A stretch of DNA of 64,000 nt from Rhodocollybia butyracea (lineage: Eukaryota > Basidiomycota > Agaricomycetes > Agaricales > Omphalotaceae). This document shows, in pieces, positions 44,439-53,846 of this stretch (position 1 is the first letter of the stretch; each line of letters starts with the position of its first letter). The translations under genes were made by a program, and so were the position numbers. The DNA lies in contig JADNRY010000092.1 in the NCBI GenBank assembly GCA_015501585.1, positions 1 through 64,000 of the forward strand, in the 5' to 3' direction. A model generated the notes under the pieces. That model saw only the letters and a program-made list of their open reading frames with translations. It was not told the origin of the DNA and made no database searches.

Positions 44439-46757
44439 ATGACCTCTCGAAATCAATCAGAGAAGTCCTATCGGAGCGTGCGCAATCGCGCACCTTCCAT
44501 TCGTGGTGACGTGTCACCACAATCAATCTATTCAGTCGCATCAGCGACTCATTCCGTGCGTGCGTCTGAAGGACGGCACTACAGGCAGGACAAAAGTCCA
44601 CCTAATGAACAGTCTATGACTATTCGTAAGAAACAGCCAACCCGAGAGGGTTTAAGTGAGATTTCTTCTGCGCTACGAGATGTAGCGGCATCACTCGACA
44701 AGAGTACGCAAGTACTCAATTGTATTCTCAATATAACTGAGAAATGGGATGCATCTAGCATCCGATCTAATGAAGAAAGATCTAGCAATAGAATCACTAT
44801 TGCTGCACCCACACCGAGACGGCCTGCCGTCACACCACCGGTATTGCACAACGCAACACCATATATTCATACCGAGACAAACAACTTGGTACGCCAATGG
44901 CGTGAGACTGTGCCCAAGGCACCGTCAGTCCAACAATCACTGTTGGACGAACAGTATTCACAAGGGATGACCAAGTCACTCCGTCATGTTCCTGTATTTC
45001 GACAGGAATACGCACCCTACACTGACACCCATCAACACATCCCGCATGAGACAGAGTCCCAATGCGGAGGCAGCGTCTCAGACACTGCGAGGTCCCAGGC
45101 CATTACCTATGACCAAATCCCACTCACCGCAAAGCGTGGTGAACATCAACAATGAACCGAAGTTACCTCGTAACTTCAATCAGGTAGTAGCAATACCACC
45201 ACAGGAAAGTACAATGTACTTACCTACTGCAAGGGCGCCAGTGGTACCCAATATTATTATTACACCTCCAGTAGTTGTACCGAACACTACTGGAGATCAC
45301 TCCAGTATGGGACCGCAACACGGTACCCTTCCGGTAGTTCCTACTACCATATCCATTACCCCGGCGACACAAAGTGTTGCCCCTCCGGTAGTACACACTA
45401 CCGTAAGACTTCCCAAATTGCTGTCCAGCAATGCGCCAGAGCCAAGTTCAATGCCAGTACCAACGGTATTGGCCGAGTTGCAACCACAGCCGCTTCCGTT
45501 GGAGTAGCTAAAGATTGGATGAGTCGCATAGCGATTCAACGCCAACATAACACCAGTCTCCGAGATTTCGGATTCGCGCCATCTGGGCTTCCCAACCAAA
45601 GGGTGGGATATAATGTTGACGGAATACCCGTTGACAAATTGACTACTCCCAGAGAAATCTGGGATCGATTTTACATTCCACCCACTGAGTCCTTTCCAGG
45701 ACCAAGCAATAATGCCGGAGCGAAAGCGCCTAGCAAAAAAATCCCGTGAAGGGGGGAGGAAGCACAAGAGTGCTAAATCCAAAGGCCGCAAACGCAGCCC
45801 ATGGTCAGATGAATCATCGGACCCAAGTGACACTGAGTCAAATACTGACTCATCGTCTAATGCCTCTTGGCTAGACAAATTTGCTACCCGCAAGGGTAAA
45901 ATTACTAAAAATGAGCAGCGTAAATTACTGCGCTCACTTGCATCTAAGATGCGAGAAACAACAGGTGATGATGAACGTCGTTCCCGATGGAAACACAAGG
46001 TACACAAAGTGTACTGTAAACAAATTCGAGATAAGGTAGGGAATCCTATCCCTCCCATTGAGAGCCGTAAAGCTCTTAAAGTTCCATCTCCAGAGGTCTA
46101 TGATGGATCTCCGGATGTCGATGTCTTTGAGCGGTGGCTAATGTCACTTCTCCAATGGATGGTAGTCAACCACATGTGTGGTGACGATTACGATGCTACA
46201 CGGACTGCCGTGCTTGGCATGTTTCTACAGGGCAAAGCCCTTGACTGGTATAACGACGAAGTCGCTGGTATACACCGCACTGTCCTTAAGTGGACATTTG
46301 AAGGCGCCATCATTGGTGTCTTTGATCGTTGCATCCAAGCAACAACCATTCATCAAGCTGCACGGCAGTTTGACCTTATTGAGTATTCACCCGATACAGG
46401 TGTGAGGGACTATTATTCCTCACTTACACGATGGGCATCACGGATGCTCCAAACACCGGATGATGCAACAATGCGGAAACGGTTCATTGAGGGATTACCC
46501 TTCAATATTATCAGGCAACTCACGAACGAGGGATCGTTCCGGAGTATGCCAAATTAGAAGTGATGGTCAGAGCCGTCACACGCATTGAGGACCACATGGC
46601 CCTCACTAAATATTATGTCTCTTCTAGGAATAGAGACGATGAACTTGAATCATCAGAACACCCCGATGAGTCGGACACCGAGAACATTAAAAATGTTCTT
46701 GAGCCAATCGAGGAGGACACCTCCTTAAGTATCGGAAAGGATAAACCTTCCGAATGA
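44439..46757 (+). pseudogene. gag-like ORFs of the LTR element, frameshifted
   Basis: The coding sequence runs through several frames: 44439-45155 (MTSRNQSEKSYRSV start), 44986-45507 (Pro/Thr-rich), 45519-45749, 45712-46557 (holding the gag capsid-like domain, with VFERWLMSLLQWMVVNHMCG and KALDWYNDEVAGIHRT) and 46560-46757 (MVRAVTRIEDHMAL). At least three or four frameshifts are needed to read it as one protein. There is no zinc knuckle, protease, reverse transcriptase or integrase. The capsid-like domain resembles that of fungal Ty3/gypsy elements (retrotrans_gag). Confidence 0.75.
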
Positions 46758-47097
46758 TTTATTGGTTTATTCCGACGCCCAGGTAATATGCCTTACCTGG
46801 GCATAACTACTTATCCTCAGCCCGGATTCTCACTGAGAATCCTCATTAAGCAATACTCGGAAACTTCCGAGTCTGCGCGTTGAACATTCAGACATTTCCG
46901 AATCAAATCATGCTCTAGTGGTACGCCCCACTATCGTTTGATTCGGACAAGTCCGAAAATCTGATGCGCCGCATCAATTAATCCCGAACTTGATACGGGA
47001 TCATTCTATGTTAAACCAAATTAAAAATGGTTTGGATGGTGATGATGTCATTACCATTTTTGATTCACATCCCTGATGTTAATCTGGTGGGGGAGGG

Positions 47098-47332
47098 TGT
47101 AACGCCTCCGCCTCTCCATAATCACCACTGACCGTATCCGGCGATACGGTCATCCTAGACGCCGCCGATAGACCAAACGGTCTATCTTATCATTCTATTT
47201 ATTATTAATTATGTAATAAATCCGTTACTATAAGTATTGTACGATTACTTAAGAGTCTAGTCAGTCTTTTACACCGTCGTACACACAATAGTATCCTATT
47301 TGTCGTGTTCACCGGTGTTCCTAAGGACTTTG
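47098..47332 (+). repeat. Right LTR of the gag-only element (first part)
   Basis: It matches the left LTR up to GGACTTTG, where the copia element enters. The last bases of the LTR (CCCATAGGGCACGTTATA) resume at 52780 after the copia element and its target duplication. Confidence 0.88.
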
Positions 47333-47605
47333 TATTGAAAGGTGATAAGCTTAACTAAATATTGGTGGGGGAAAAGTGCTCTTAGCGATAGAGAATAGGT
47401 TCTCTGAGCCTGTATTTATACTAATATTTGATACATGAGAATATTCTACTATATAAGTTTACTGACTAGAAATGACTCATATTGACTAGAGTCATGACTT
47501 GTAATGACTTTCCTCCATTACTACCGACATGAGTCTGTATGACTTGTTATGACTTGGAATGACTAAGCATGAGTCTGAATATGACTCCGCTTGTATATTC
47601 CAACA
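47333..47605 (-). repeat. Copia LTR (downstream on the coding strand)
   Basis: 273 bases, 99 per cent identical by eye to 52502-52774. It contains several GACTTGTAATGACTTT-type short direct repeats. Confidence 0.9.
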
Positions 47606-47612
47606 CTCCTCC

Positions 47613-50600
47613 TCAAGCGGGAGATAGTCCAAGACTCATTGCAAAATGTTTTGCTTTCGAGCTTGGTAATGCCTTGGTTAAGGCGTCAGCAACCATGTCC
47701 TCAGTGGGACAATAAAGTAACTGAATACTACCATTTTCAATGCAGTAGCGTATGAAATGGTATCTGATATCAATATGCTTGGTGTGCGCATGGAATTGAC
47801 CTGCTTGAGAATGTGCAAGTGCAATTGCAGATTGATTGTCACCATAGAGTGTGAATGGTTCATTGATGGGACCAAATAATTCTTCCAGGAATTGGCGCAG
47901 CCACTGAGCTTCCTTAGCTGCATGCGTGAGTGCCACATATTCTGCCTCAGTGGTAGACAGAGTGACAAGTTCTTGTTTCTTGGAACTCCATGAGATGGCA
48001 CCACCATCCAATAAAAATGCATAGCCTGAAACTGCTCTGCGTGTCTCGTGTGACATTCCGTCTGCATCAGAGTATCCTTCTAGGCCATGTTTTCTGTCTG
48101 GCCCTCCAAAGACTAATTTCCAATGCTTTGTTCCCTGTAAATACCGGAAAAGACGCTTCAGTGCTTCCCAATGCACATGTCCTGGATTTCCAAGATATTG
48201 GGAGATATCTGAAACCGCGTAAGATAAATCTGGGCGTGTCCCAATGGACACCCAATTAATTTTTCCTGTTCCTTTGCGGAAGGGCAAACGTGCCATTTCT
48301 GCAATTTCGATGGGATCAGTTGGACATTGATCCTTTGACAAATGCACATTTGGATCCATAGGCATGGCTAATGGCTTACAATCAGCCATGTTCATCTCCT
48401 TCAATGCTGATTCAATAAAGGCTTCCTGTGAGAGTGAGATGGTGAGGTTGGCCCGGTCCCTTGTTACTTTCATTCCCAGTAACCAATCAATAGGTCTTAG
48501 GAAGGTAACCTCATATTCCTTGGATATTTCAACTTTGGTTTCCTGAATAAGAGTTGGTGAGCTTCCAGTGATTGTAACATCATCAACATGGATAGCAAGA
48601 ATAATAATGTTATCTCCAATAATTTTCTTGAAGACTGCATGATCTTTCTCAAGAGGAGAAAATCCAAGTTTCCCGAGACTGCTGGTTAGCATCTCATACC
48701 ATTTCCGGCTTGATTGCCGAAGTCCATATAAAGTTTTCTTGAGCTTGAGAACATATTTGTTTCTGTCTGCAAGTTCAATGTCCGGAGGTTGTTCCATAAA
48801 TATTTCTTCATTATCTTCGAAAGTGGCATTGAGAAATGCACCATGAAAATCAAAAACTTCTATGTCCCAATCATTCCTTGCTGCAATCGCAAGGATTGAT
48901 CTCAATGATGCCAACTTTGCAACTGGTGCAAAAGTCTCAAAGAAATCCACTCCTTCTACTTGTGTGAAGCCCTTGGCAACTAACCTAGCCTTATATTTAT
49001 CAACAAGACCATGCTTCGTTTTGATCTTCAAAGCCCATTTACAGTCAACAACATTTTGATTGTCAGGTCTTGGTACAATTTCCCAAGTTCCTGCATCTAA
49101 CAATGTTTTTAATTCTGTATCTCTGGCTTCTTTCCATTTGGGCCAGTCAACTCTGGTCTTAGCCTCCTCATAGGAGGGCTCAAGACCTTTGGCTTCAATT
49201 GCTGCTGCTGCCAGCCCAAATTCAATTTGGTTGTCTTGTGCCTGTTCACCAGGTTCATTCTCTGGAATTGTAGTTGGAAGTTGAATGCCTGGGGTTACAA
49301 GTGGTGCTGATGGTCGGCTATCTGTGTGTCCTTCTCCAGTAAGTAGATCCTGTACTTTCCTTGTTGTTGTCCTTCTGCGAGAACCTTCTATAATATTCTG
49401 GTGACTGAGTTCTGAGTTTAATGTTCCAAGATGATTATTTCTTGGTAACACAGGTTTGGGGATAGTTGGTGTAATTGGACCTGTGGGTGCTACAGATGGC
49501 TTTGTTGGTGTAGGTACTGGATTTGGAATCTGTAATGTTTCCAGTTCAATGGGATTTGGCATGAATCCTTCATCCTCCTCCTCATGCCTAATTCCACCTG
49601 GAACAAATGTTGGTGCATCCTTGTCAAATTTTATACTCCTTTCTACTGATATTGTCTTGGTCTCAGGCCAATAAATTCTATGACCACTGGATACAAGATC
49701 AAATCCAAGCCAATGTCCAATCCGTGCCCGCGCATCAAGTTTTGACTTGCTATCACGGTCATTATGGACCCAAACCTTTGCTCCCCACTCCCTAATGTTG
49801 GATAAATTTGGTTTCTCACCAAACATTACCTCATATGGAGTTGTATTTCCGAGTGCCTTTGTCCCACTCCTGTTCTTCAGCCAGATTGCATGCTTCAATG
49901 CCTCACCCCGTAAATTCTTGGGTAATCCACTGGCATATAGCATAGCCCTAATGCGTTCCAGTAGGGTCCTGTTCAATCTTTCAGACACTCCATTGTGCTC
50001 TGGTGTATCATGAACAGTGAGATTCCGTTGAATCCCTTCTTCAGCCAGATATTGGCTGAATAAATTGCTCAGGTATTCACCTCCTCTGTCTGAGCCTAAC
50101 ACCTTTATGCATATCTCCTTCTGAGTCCAGAACCATGCACAAAATTGTTTTGAAAGCATCATAAGTTTCATCCTTGGTTGCAAGAATATATGCTGTTGAC
50201 CATCTTGAATGATCATCTGTAAAAGTGCAATAATACCTCTTGTGGCTTGGAGTTTGTACTGGGCTGGTCCCCATACATCTGAGTGTACTAAATCTCCAAT
50301 CTTTGCTGCTCGGTCAAGCTCCCGCTCCTTGTTAATTGGTTTGCGTGTCTTCTTGGCATATTCACAGGTGTCACATGACTTGACTGGTTCTGATTCATCC
50401 AGTTCTATGCCCTCAATCAGGCCATCCTTTACCATTTTTCGGCAAGCTTCCGGTGCAATATGACCAAGTCGGCGGTGTAATTCATTCACAGTCACTTTTT
50501 CTGGTCTTGCAGCCATTCCATACACATTATCAGGTTTGTAGGTGACCTGATATAATCCATTTGTACTGTTGATTTGACCCAATACTTTGTCTCCTTTGCC

Positions 50601-52370
50601 ATATATTCGGCAAAAATTGTCCCGAAACATTATGGAACATCCTGCTGCAGTAATCCGGCTTATTGAGATGAGTGTCACACTCAACTTTGGTGCATACAAC
50701 ACATCCTTAATTAAAACTGTAGTTGTTTTCTTCTTTCCAGGTATGTTAACGTGCATATCACCTCTCCCAATTGCATCAAATGTTCCACTATCAGCAGATC
50801 TAATACTTTTTGGTGCAATAGAGGTGAAGTTGATAAATTTATCCCTATATGGGGACATGTGGCGTGATGCACCTGAGTCATAAAGCTCTGTGACACCATC
50901 CGGAATCTTGTCAGCATTTGCAAGAAAAATACTGTTATACCTAGTGTATGCCTTTCCAAAATCATCCACATTGATTTCTTCATAATCAATGTCTTGTAAT
51001 TGCTGTCCTTGTATAGCGTCTGGGTCTGGAATGCTGAGTTCCACTAAAATAGGTCCATTTGAGGAGGTTTCCAGGGGTCCTTCCTCATTATCCAAGTCTT
51101 CTACCTCTTGTAGGTCCGGAACTTCGAGTTCATCAATATCACTGAACCAGGCTTCATCATCCCAAATCTCTTCTGTTCTCCAGTTGTCTGGGGCATCCAA
51201 TGATGTAGACACACTCTGAAGGTCTGGCATTGAATTACCATCATCAGAGTCACTGTCATGGGGAAGTTCAAACTCTTTTATTGACTGAACACTGGATCTA
51301 TTGGACTCATTATTGGAGTCCCACAAGAACTCATCATTCACATAGATGGCTCCTAACCCTTCCAGTTGTTCATCAATCTCATTTTTAGGTTCTTGATAAC
51401 CTGATATATTCTCCTGAACTTTTAATTCCCATACATCATCTGAGAGTGCATGTGCATACCATGCAAAATCTTCATTGTTGGTGGTGGCTGTGTTTGCTTG
51501 AGTTGATTTGCCTTTGCCTTTCCAGTGTTTAGGCCATTGACCAGCCTTTCCACCTCCCTCAGCAAAGCAATCCTTCTTCATATGCCCTGTCTTTCCACAG
51601 TTATAGCATTTAACTGACTTCTTGTTTCCAAACTTCTTTGAAGGTCCAGCATTATATGCTGCTTCCTTTGCTCCACTTTTGGAGTTCCGGTTTCCAAGTT
51701 TCCGGCGGTCAGATTCATCCAAGATACCTCTAATATAGGTATCCACACTGAGTTGTTGGTTTACAAGTGTTGCAGTTGCAGTGAGTGCTGCCAGGTATGG
51801 ATCATATGATGGAGGAAGTGCAGACATAATAATTGCAACAAAGTTGTCATCACCAGGGTCTGCATTCATAGAGACTAGATCCTCCCTAATAGTAATTACA
51901 CGGGTTATGTAATCCCGCACATCTTCATCACTCTCACAGCGTTCATTCTGAAGCTTACGCCGTAAGTCCACTACCATCATTCTTGACTTTCCCTGATGTT
52001 CATCAACTAATTTCTTCCACATTGCTCCAACAGCCTTCTCTCCTTTAACCTTCAAAAATAATGAATCAGGTATAGTGCTTGCTATACCCTGCTTCAGTAT
52101 TGCTGACTCTGAATTCCATGTTTTCATCTGCTTCTCCCAAGCCTCAATGGCAGTTTTCTCAGATGAAGTTGGCCCAGCATTTGGATCAGCTACAGAAGGC
52201 TTAGTAGGTGGCTTGCTGGACTCAGGGATATAATCCTCAAGACCAGCAGCCTCTGCTGCAAATATGAATCGATCCTTATAAATGACCCAATTGGACCCAT
52301 CGGCATTAAGCTTGGGTAGCCGTAAAAAGTAATCACCGAGTTTGGAGTTACTGGAGTTTGCTGACGACAT
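47613..52370 (-). CDS. Copia gag-pol polyprotein
   Basis: Domains in order: UBN2-type gag (MSSANSSNSKLGDYFLRLPK start; residues 1-240), CCHC zinc knuckle CYNCGKTGHMKKDC (about 255-270), an acidic spacer, aspartic protease LYDSGASRHM (about 485), GAG-pre-integrase ELHRRLGHIAPEACRK with CDTCEYAKK (about 635-690), integrase core (about 695-880, with DRGGEY and EHNGVSERLNRT), reverse transcriptase (about 1090-1340, with TLYGLRQSSRKWYE and HVDDVTITGS), and RNase H with ALTKALPSSKAKHF at the end. The codons covering plus-strand 50160-50270 are read in the wrong frame: the proper integrase segment (CTFTDDHSRWSTAY) is in the overlapping frame at 50077-50274. Two compensating indels keep the ORF open but remove the first integrase catalytic Asp. 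Confidence 0.92.
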   Translation of the reverse strand: MSSANSSNSKLGDYFLRLPKLNADGSNWVIYKDRFIFAAEAAGLEDYIPESSKPPTKPSVADPNAGPTSSEKTAIEAWEKQMKTWNSESAILKQGIASTIPDSLFLKVKGEKAVGAMWKKLVDEHQGKSRMMVVDLRRKLQNERCESDEDVRDYITRVITIREDLVSMNADPGDDNFVAIIMSALPPSYDPYLAALTATATLVNQQLSVDTYIRGILDESDRRKLGNRNSKSGAKEAAYNAGPSKKFGNKKSVKCYNCGKTGHMKKDCFAEGGGKAGQWPKHWKGKGKSTQANTATTNNEDFAWYAHALSDDVWELKVQENISGYQEPKNEIDEQLEGLGAIYVNDEFLWDSNNESNRSSVQSIKEFELPHDSDSDDGNSMPDLQSVSTSLDAPDNWRTEEIWDDEAWFSDIDELEVPDLQEVEDLDNEEGPLETSSNGPILVELSIPDPDAIQGQQLQDIDYEEINVDDFGKAYTRYNSIFLANADKIPDGVTELYDSGASRHMSPYRDKFINFTSIAPKSIRSADSGTFDAIGRGDMHVNIPGKKKTTTVLIKDVLYAPKLSVTLISISRITAAGCSIMFRDNFCRIYGKGDKVLGQINSTNGLYQVTYKPDNVYGMAARPEKVTVNELHRRLGHIAPEACRKMVKDGLIEGIELDESEPVKSCDTCEYAKKTRKPINKERELDRAAKIGDLVHSDVWGPAQYKLQATRGIIALLQMIIQDGQQHIFLQPRMKLMMLSKQFCAWFWTQKEICIKVLGSDRGGEYLSNLFSQYLAEEGIQRNLTVHDTPEHNGVSERLNRTLLERIRAMLYASGLPKNLRGEALKHAIWLKNRSGTKALGNTTPYEVMFGEKPNLSNIREWGAKVWVHNDRDSKSKLDARARIGHWLGFDLVSSGHRIYWPETKTISVERSIKFDKDAPTFVPGGIRHEEEDEGFMPNPIELETLQIPNPVPTPTKPSVAPTGPITPTIPKPVLPRNNHLGTLNSELSHQNIIEGSRRRTTTRKVQDLLTGEGHTDSRPSAPLVTPGIQLPTTIPENEPGEQAQDNQIEFGLAAAAIEAKGLEPSYEEAKTRVDWPKWKEARDTELKTLLDAGTWEIVPRPDNQNVVDCKWALKIKTKHGLVDKYKARLVAKGFTQVEGVDFFETFAPVAKLASLRSILAIAARNDWDIEVFDFHGAFLNATFEDNEEIFMEQPPDIELADRNKYVLKLKKTLYGLRQSSRKWYEMLTSSLGKLGFSPLEKDHAVFKKIIGDNIIILAIHVDDVTITGSSPTLIQETKVEISKEYEVTFLRPIDWLLGMKVTRDRANLTISLSQEAFIESALKEMNMADCKPLAMPMDPNVHLSKDQCPTDPIEIAEMARLPFRKGTGKINWVSIGTRPDLSYAVSDISQYLGNPGHVHWEALKRLFRYLQGTKHWKLVFGGPDRKHGLEGYSDADGMSHETRRAVSGYAFLLDGGAISWSSKKQELVTLSTTEAEYVALTHAAKEAQWLRQFLEELFGPINEPFTLYGDNQSAIALAHSQAGQFHAHTKHIDIRYHFIRYCIENGSIQLLYCPTEDMVADALTKALPSSKAKHFAMSLGLSPA

Positions 52371-52501
52371 TTTCGTATGTTATAATTCAGAGTTTCGCGA
52401 ATTTCTAGAGCTTATCGTTGGTGGACAGATTGTTGATCAAAGTTGTATTGTCAAGGATAAATGTTGTTTGTATTATTTAGTTAAGGTCGGGGCCCATAAC
52501 C

Positions 52502-52774
52502 TATTGAAAGGTGATAAGCTTAACTAAATATTGGTGGGGGAAAAGTGCTCTTAGCGATAGAGAATAGGTTCTCTGAGCCTGTATTTATACTAATATTTGA
52601 TACATGAGCATATTCTACTATATAAGTTTACTGACTAGAAATGACTCATATTGACTAGAGTCATGACTTGTAATGACTTTCCTCCATTACTACCAACATG
52701 AGTCTGTATGACTTGTTATGACTTGGAATGACTAAGCATGAGTCTGAATATGACTCCGCTTGTATATTCCAACA
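52502..52774 (-). repeat. Copia LTR (upstream on the coding strand)
   Basis: 273 bases, the partner of 47333-47605. It carries the promoter side of the element. Next to it, GTTATGGGCCCCGAC on the minus strand is the likely primer-binding region. Confidence 0.9.
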
Positions 52775-52797
52775 TTTTGCCCATAGGGCACGTTATA

Positions 52798-53652
52798 ACA
52801 ATTGAACAGCCTTGCTCAAACCATTCCACTGCAGTTGTACATTCACCAGATTGAATGGCAAATGTAGAAGCATTGTTAATGAAAGGGCGCACTTTTTGAA
52901 TTTGAAAGTGACGGTCTGGGATCAAGGAACCAGGCCAGGCTAGTTCTGGAATAAGCTTGACTCCACTGACATAGGCATCAAATATAGATGAATGACTGAC
53001 ACCTAGGGCCAATTCTGCCCAAATTGAGGCAGCTCCAAACTTTGTTGAAATGTTGCCAACAAGTGAACATGCTCCAGCAGAAAATTGATTGAGGGCTTGA
53101 TTGATATCAGAATTTGGCAGAGAAGCATTATGTTGAATTATTAAGGCATTTCCGAGGTTTGTCAAATATCCAGGCTTATCTGGGTGGCCATCTGGAGCCA
53201 AATTAACAGCTTCCTGTGTTCTCAAAACAGCATCATTGAGGTCCTTCACATCACCAAGCTTACAAAATCGAGTTTGTAAGTAAGTACCAAGTTTGCTCAA
53301 CCTTGCTAGTCTATCAGGATGTCCATCTGGGGTCAAATCAACAGCTAGACGGGTGGTGGGGACAGCCTCATTTAGGACCTTAACATCACCCAGTCTATCA
53401 AATCGAGTGCTTAGGCAAACTCCAAGGTTACTCAGTCTGCCTGGCCTAGCAGCGTGGCCATCTGGGGTCAAATTAACAGCCTGCTGCATCTTGAGCACTG
53501 CATCATGCAGGTCCTCTATATCGTCAAGCCTATTGGATCAACTTTCAAGGGAATGTGCAAGATTATTCAACCTTCCAGGCTTATCAGGGTGGTCTTCAGA
53601 CATTGTATTGACGGCTTCCTTCTGTTTTGACACAGCGTCATTGAGATCTTTC
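52798..53652 (-). pseudogene. TPR-CHAT gene, middle part
   Basis: This piece lies between the LTR element and the foldback element. On the minus strand it has TPR-like repeats (GRLSNLGVCLSTRFDRLGDV, then KDLNDAVLRTQEAVNLAPDG) and then the pre-CHAT helical region (SIFDAYVSGVKLIPELAWPG, then EWFEQGCSIV). A TGA at 53538-53540 interrupts HSLES-stop-SNRLDD, where an Arg codon would fit. The last residues of the 260-codon ORF (ITCPMGK and on) are read into the transposon and are not part of the gene. Confidence 0.8.
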
Positions 53653-53846
53653 TGTAACGCCTACAGCACATTCATTACCGTTAGCGCCGATATTACATAA
53701 TTAGTTCACTCTCTTCCTTGTACCACCTACTTGTTTCGGTCTATTTCTCTAATAGAACGAGATCTTGCTCATGGTCTGAGGCATTAAGAGTGAACTAATT
53801 ATGTAATATCAGCGCTAACGGTAATGAACGTGCCGTAGGCGTTACA
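53653..53846. mobile_element. 194-base foldback/MITE element in the TPR-CHAT gene
   Basis: Almost the whole element is an imperfect palindrome: 60-base arms start TGTAACGCCTACAGCACATT at 53653 and close with the complement at 53846, around a short unique loop. It is flanked by CTTTC (53648-53652 and 53847-53851). Removing it and one CTTTC restores LGDVKDLNDAV in frame. It begins with the same ten bases (TGTAACGCCT) as the LTR of the nearby gag-only element and has the same 5-base target size. Confidence 0.88.

Larger units (their letters stand above)
47333..52774 (-). mobile_element. Ty1/copia retrotransposon, recent insertion
   Basis: Two 273-base LTRs (47333-47605 and 52502-52774), running on the minus strand from TGTTGGAATATAC to CTTTCAATA, enclose a 1585-codon gag-pol ORF on the minus strand. 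I see about two mismatches between the LTRs by eye. A purine-rich tract lies next to the downstream LTR (plus-strand 47606-47627). The flanks are CTTTG (47328-47332) and TTTTG (52775-52779), a 5-base target duplication with one change. The element is inserted in the right LTR of the gag-only element. It is young but has an internal frame disturbance in integrase. Confidence 0.92.
44018..52797 (+). mobile_element. gag-only LTR retroelement (gypsy-like, pol-less), interrupted by copia
   Basis: LTRs begin TGTAACGCCTCCGCC and end CGTTATA. The left LTR is 44018-44270. The right LTR is 47098-47332, continued after the nested copia element at 52780-52797. The element is flanked by ACAAT (44013-44017 and 52798-52802). 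A purine tract (GGTGGGGGAGGG) precedes the right LTR. Without the nested copia it is about 3.3 kb and contains only gag-type coding sequence. It sits in the TPR-CHAT gene: removing it joins EWFEQGCSIV directly to WSQLLQL. Confidence 0.88.

Noticed and set aside
48570..48610. HVDD in place of the YVDD reverse-transcriptase motif
   Set aside because: HVDD is a known variant in fungal copia elements and does not imply a defect.
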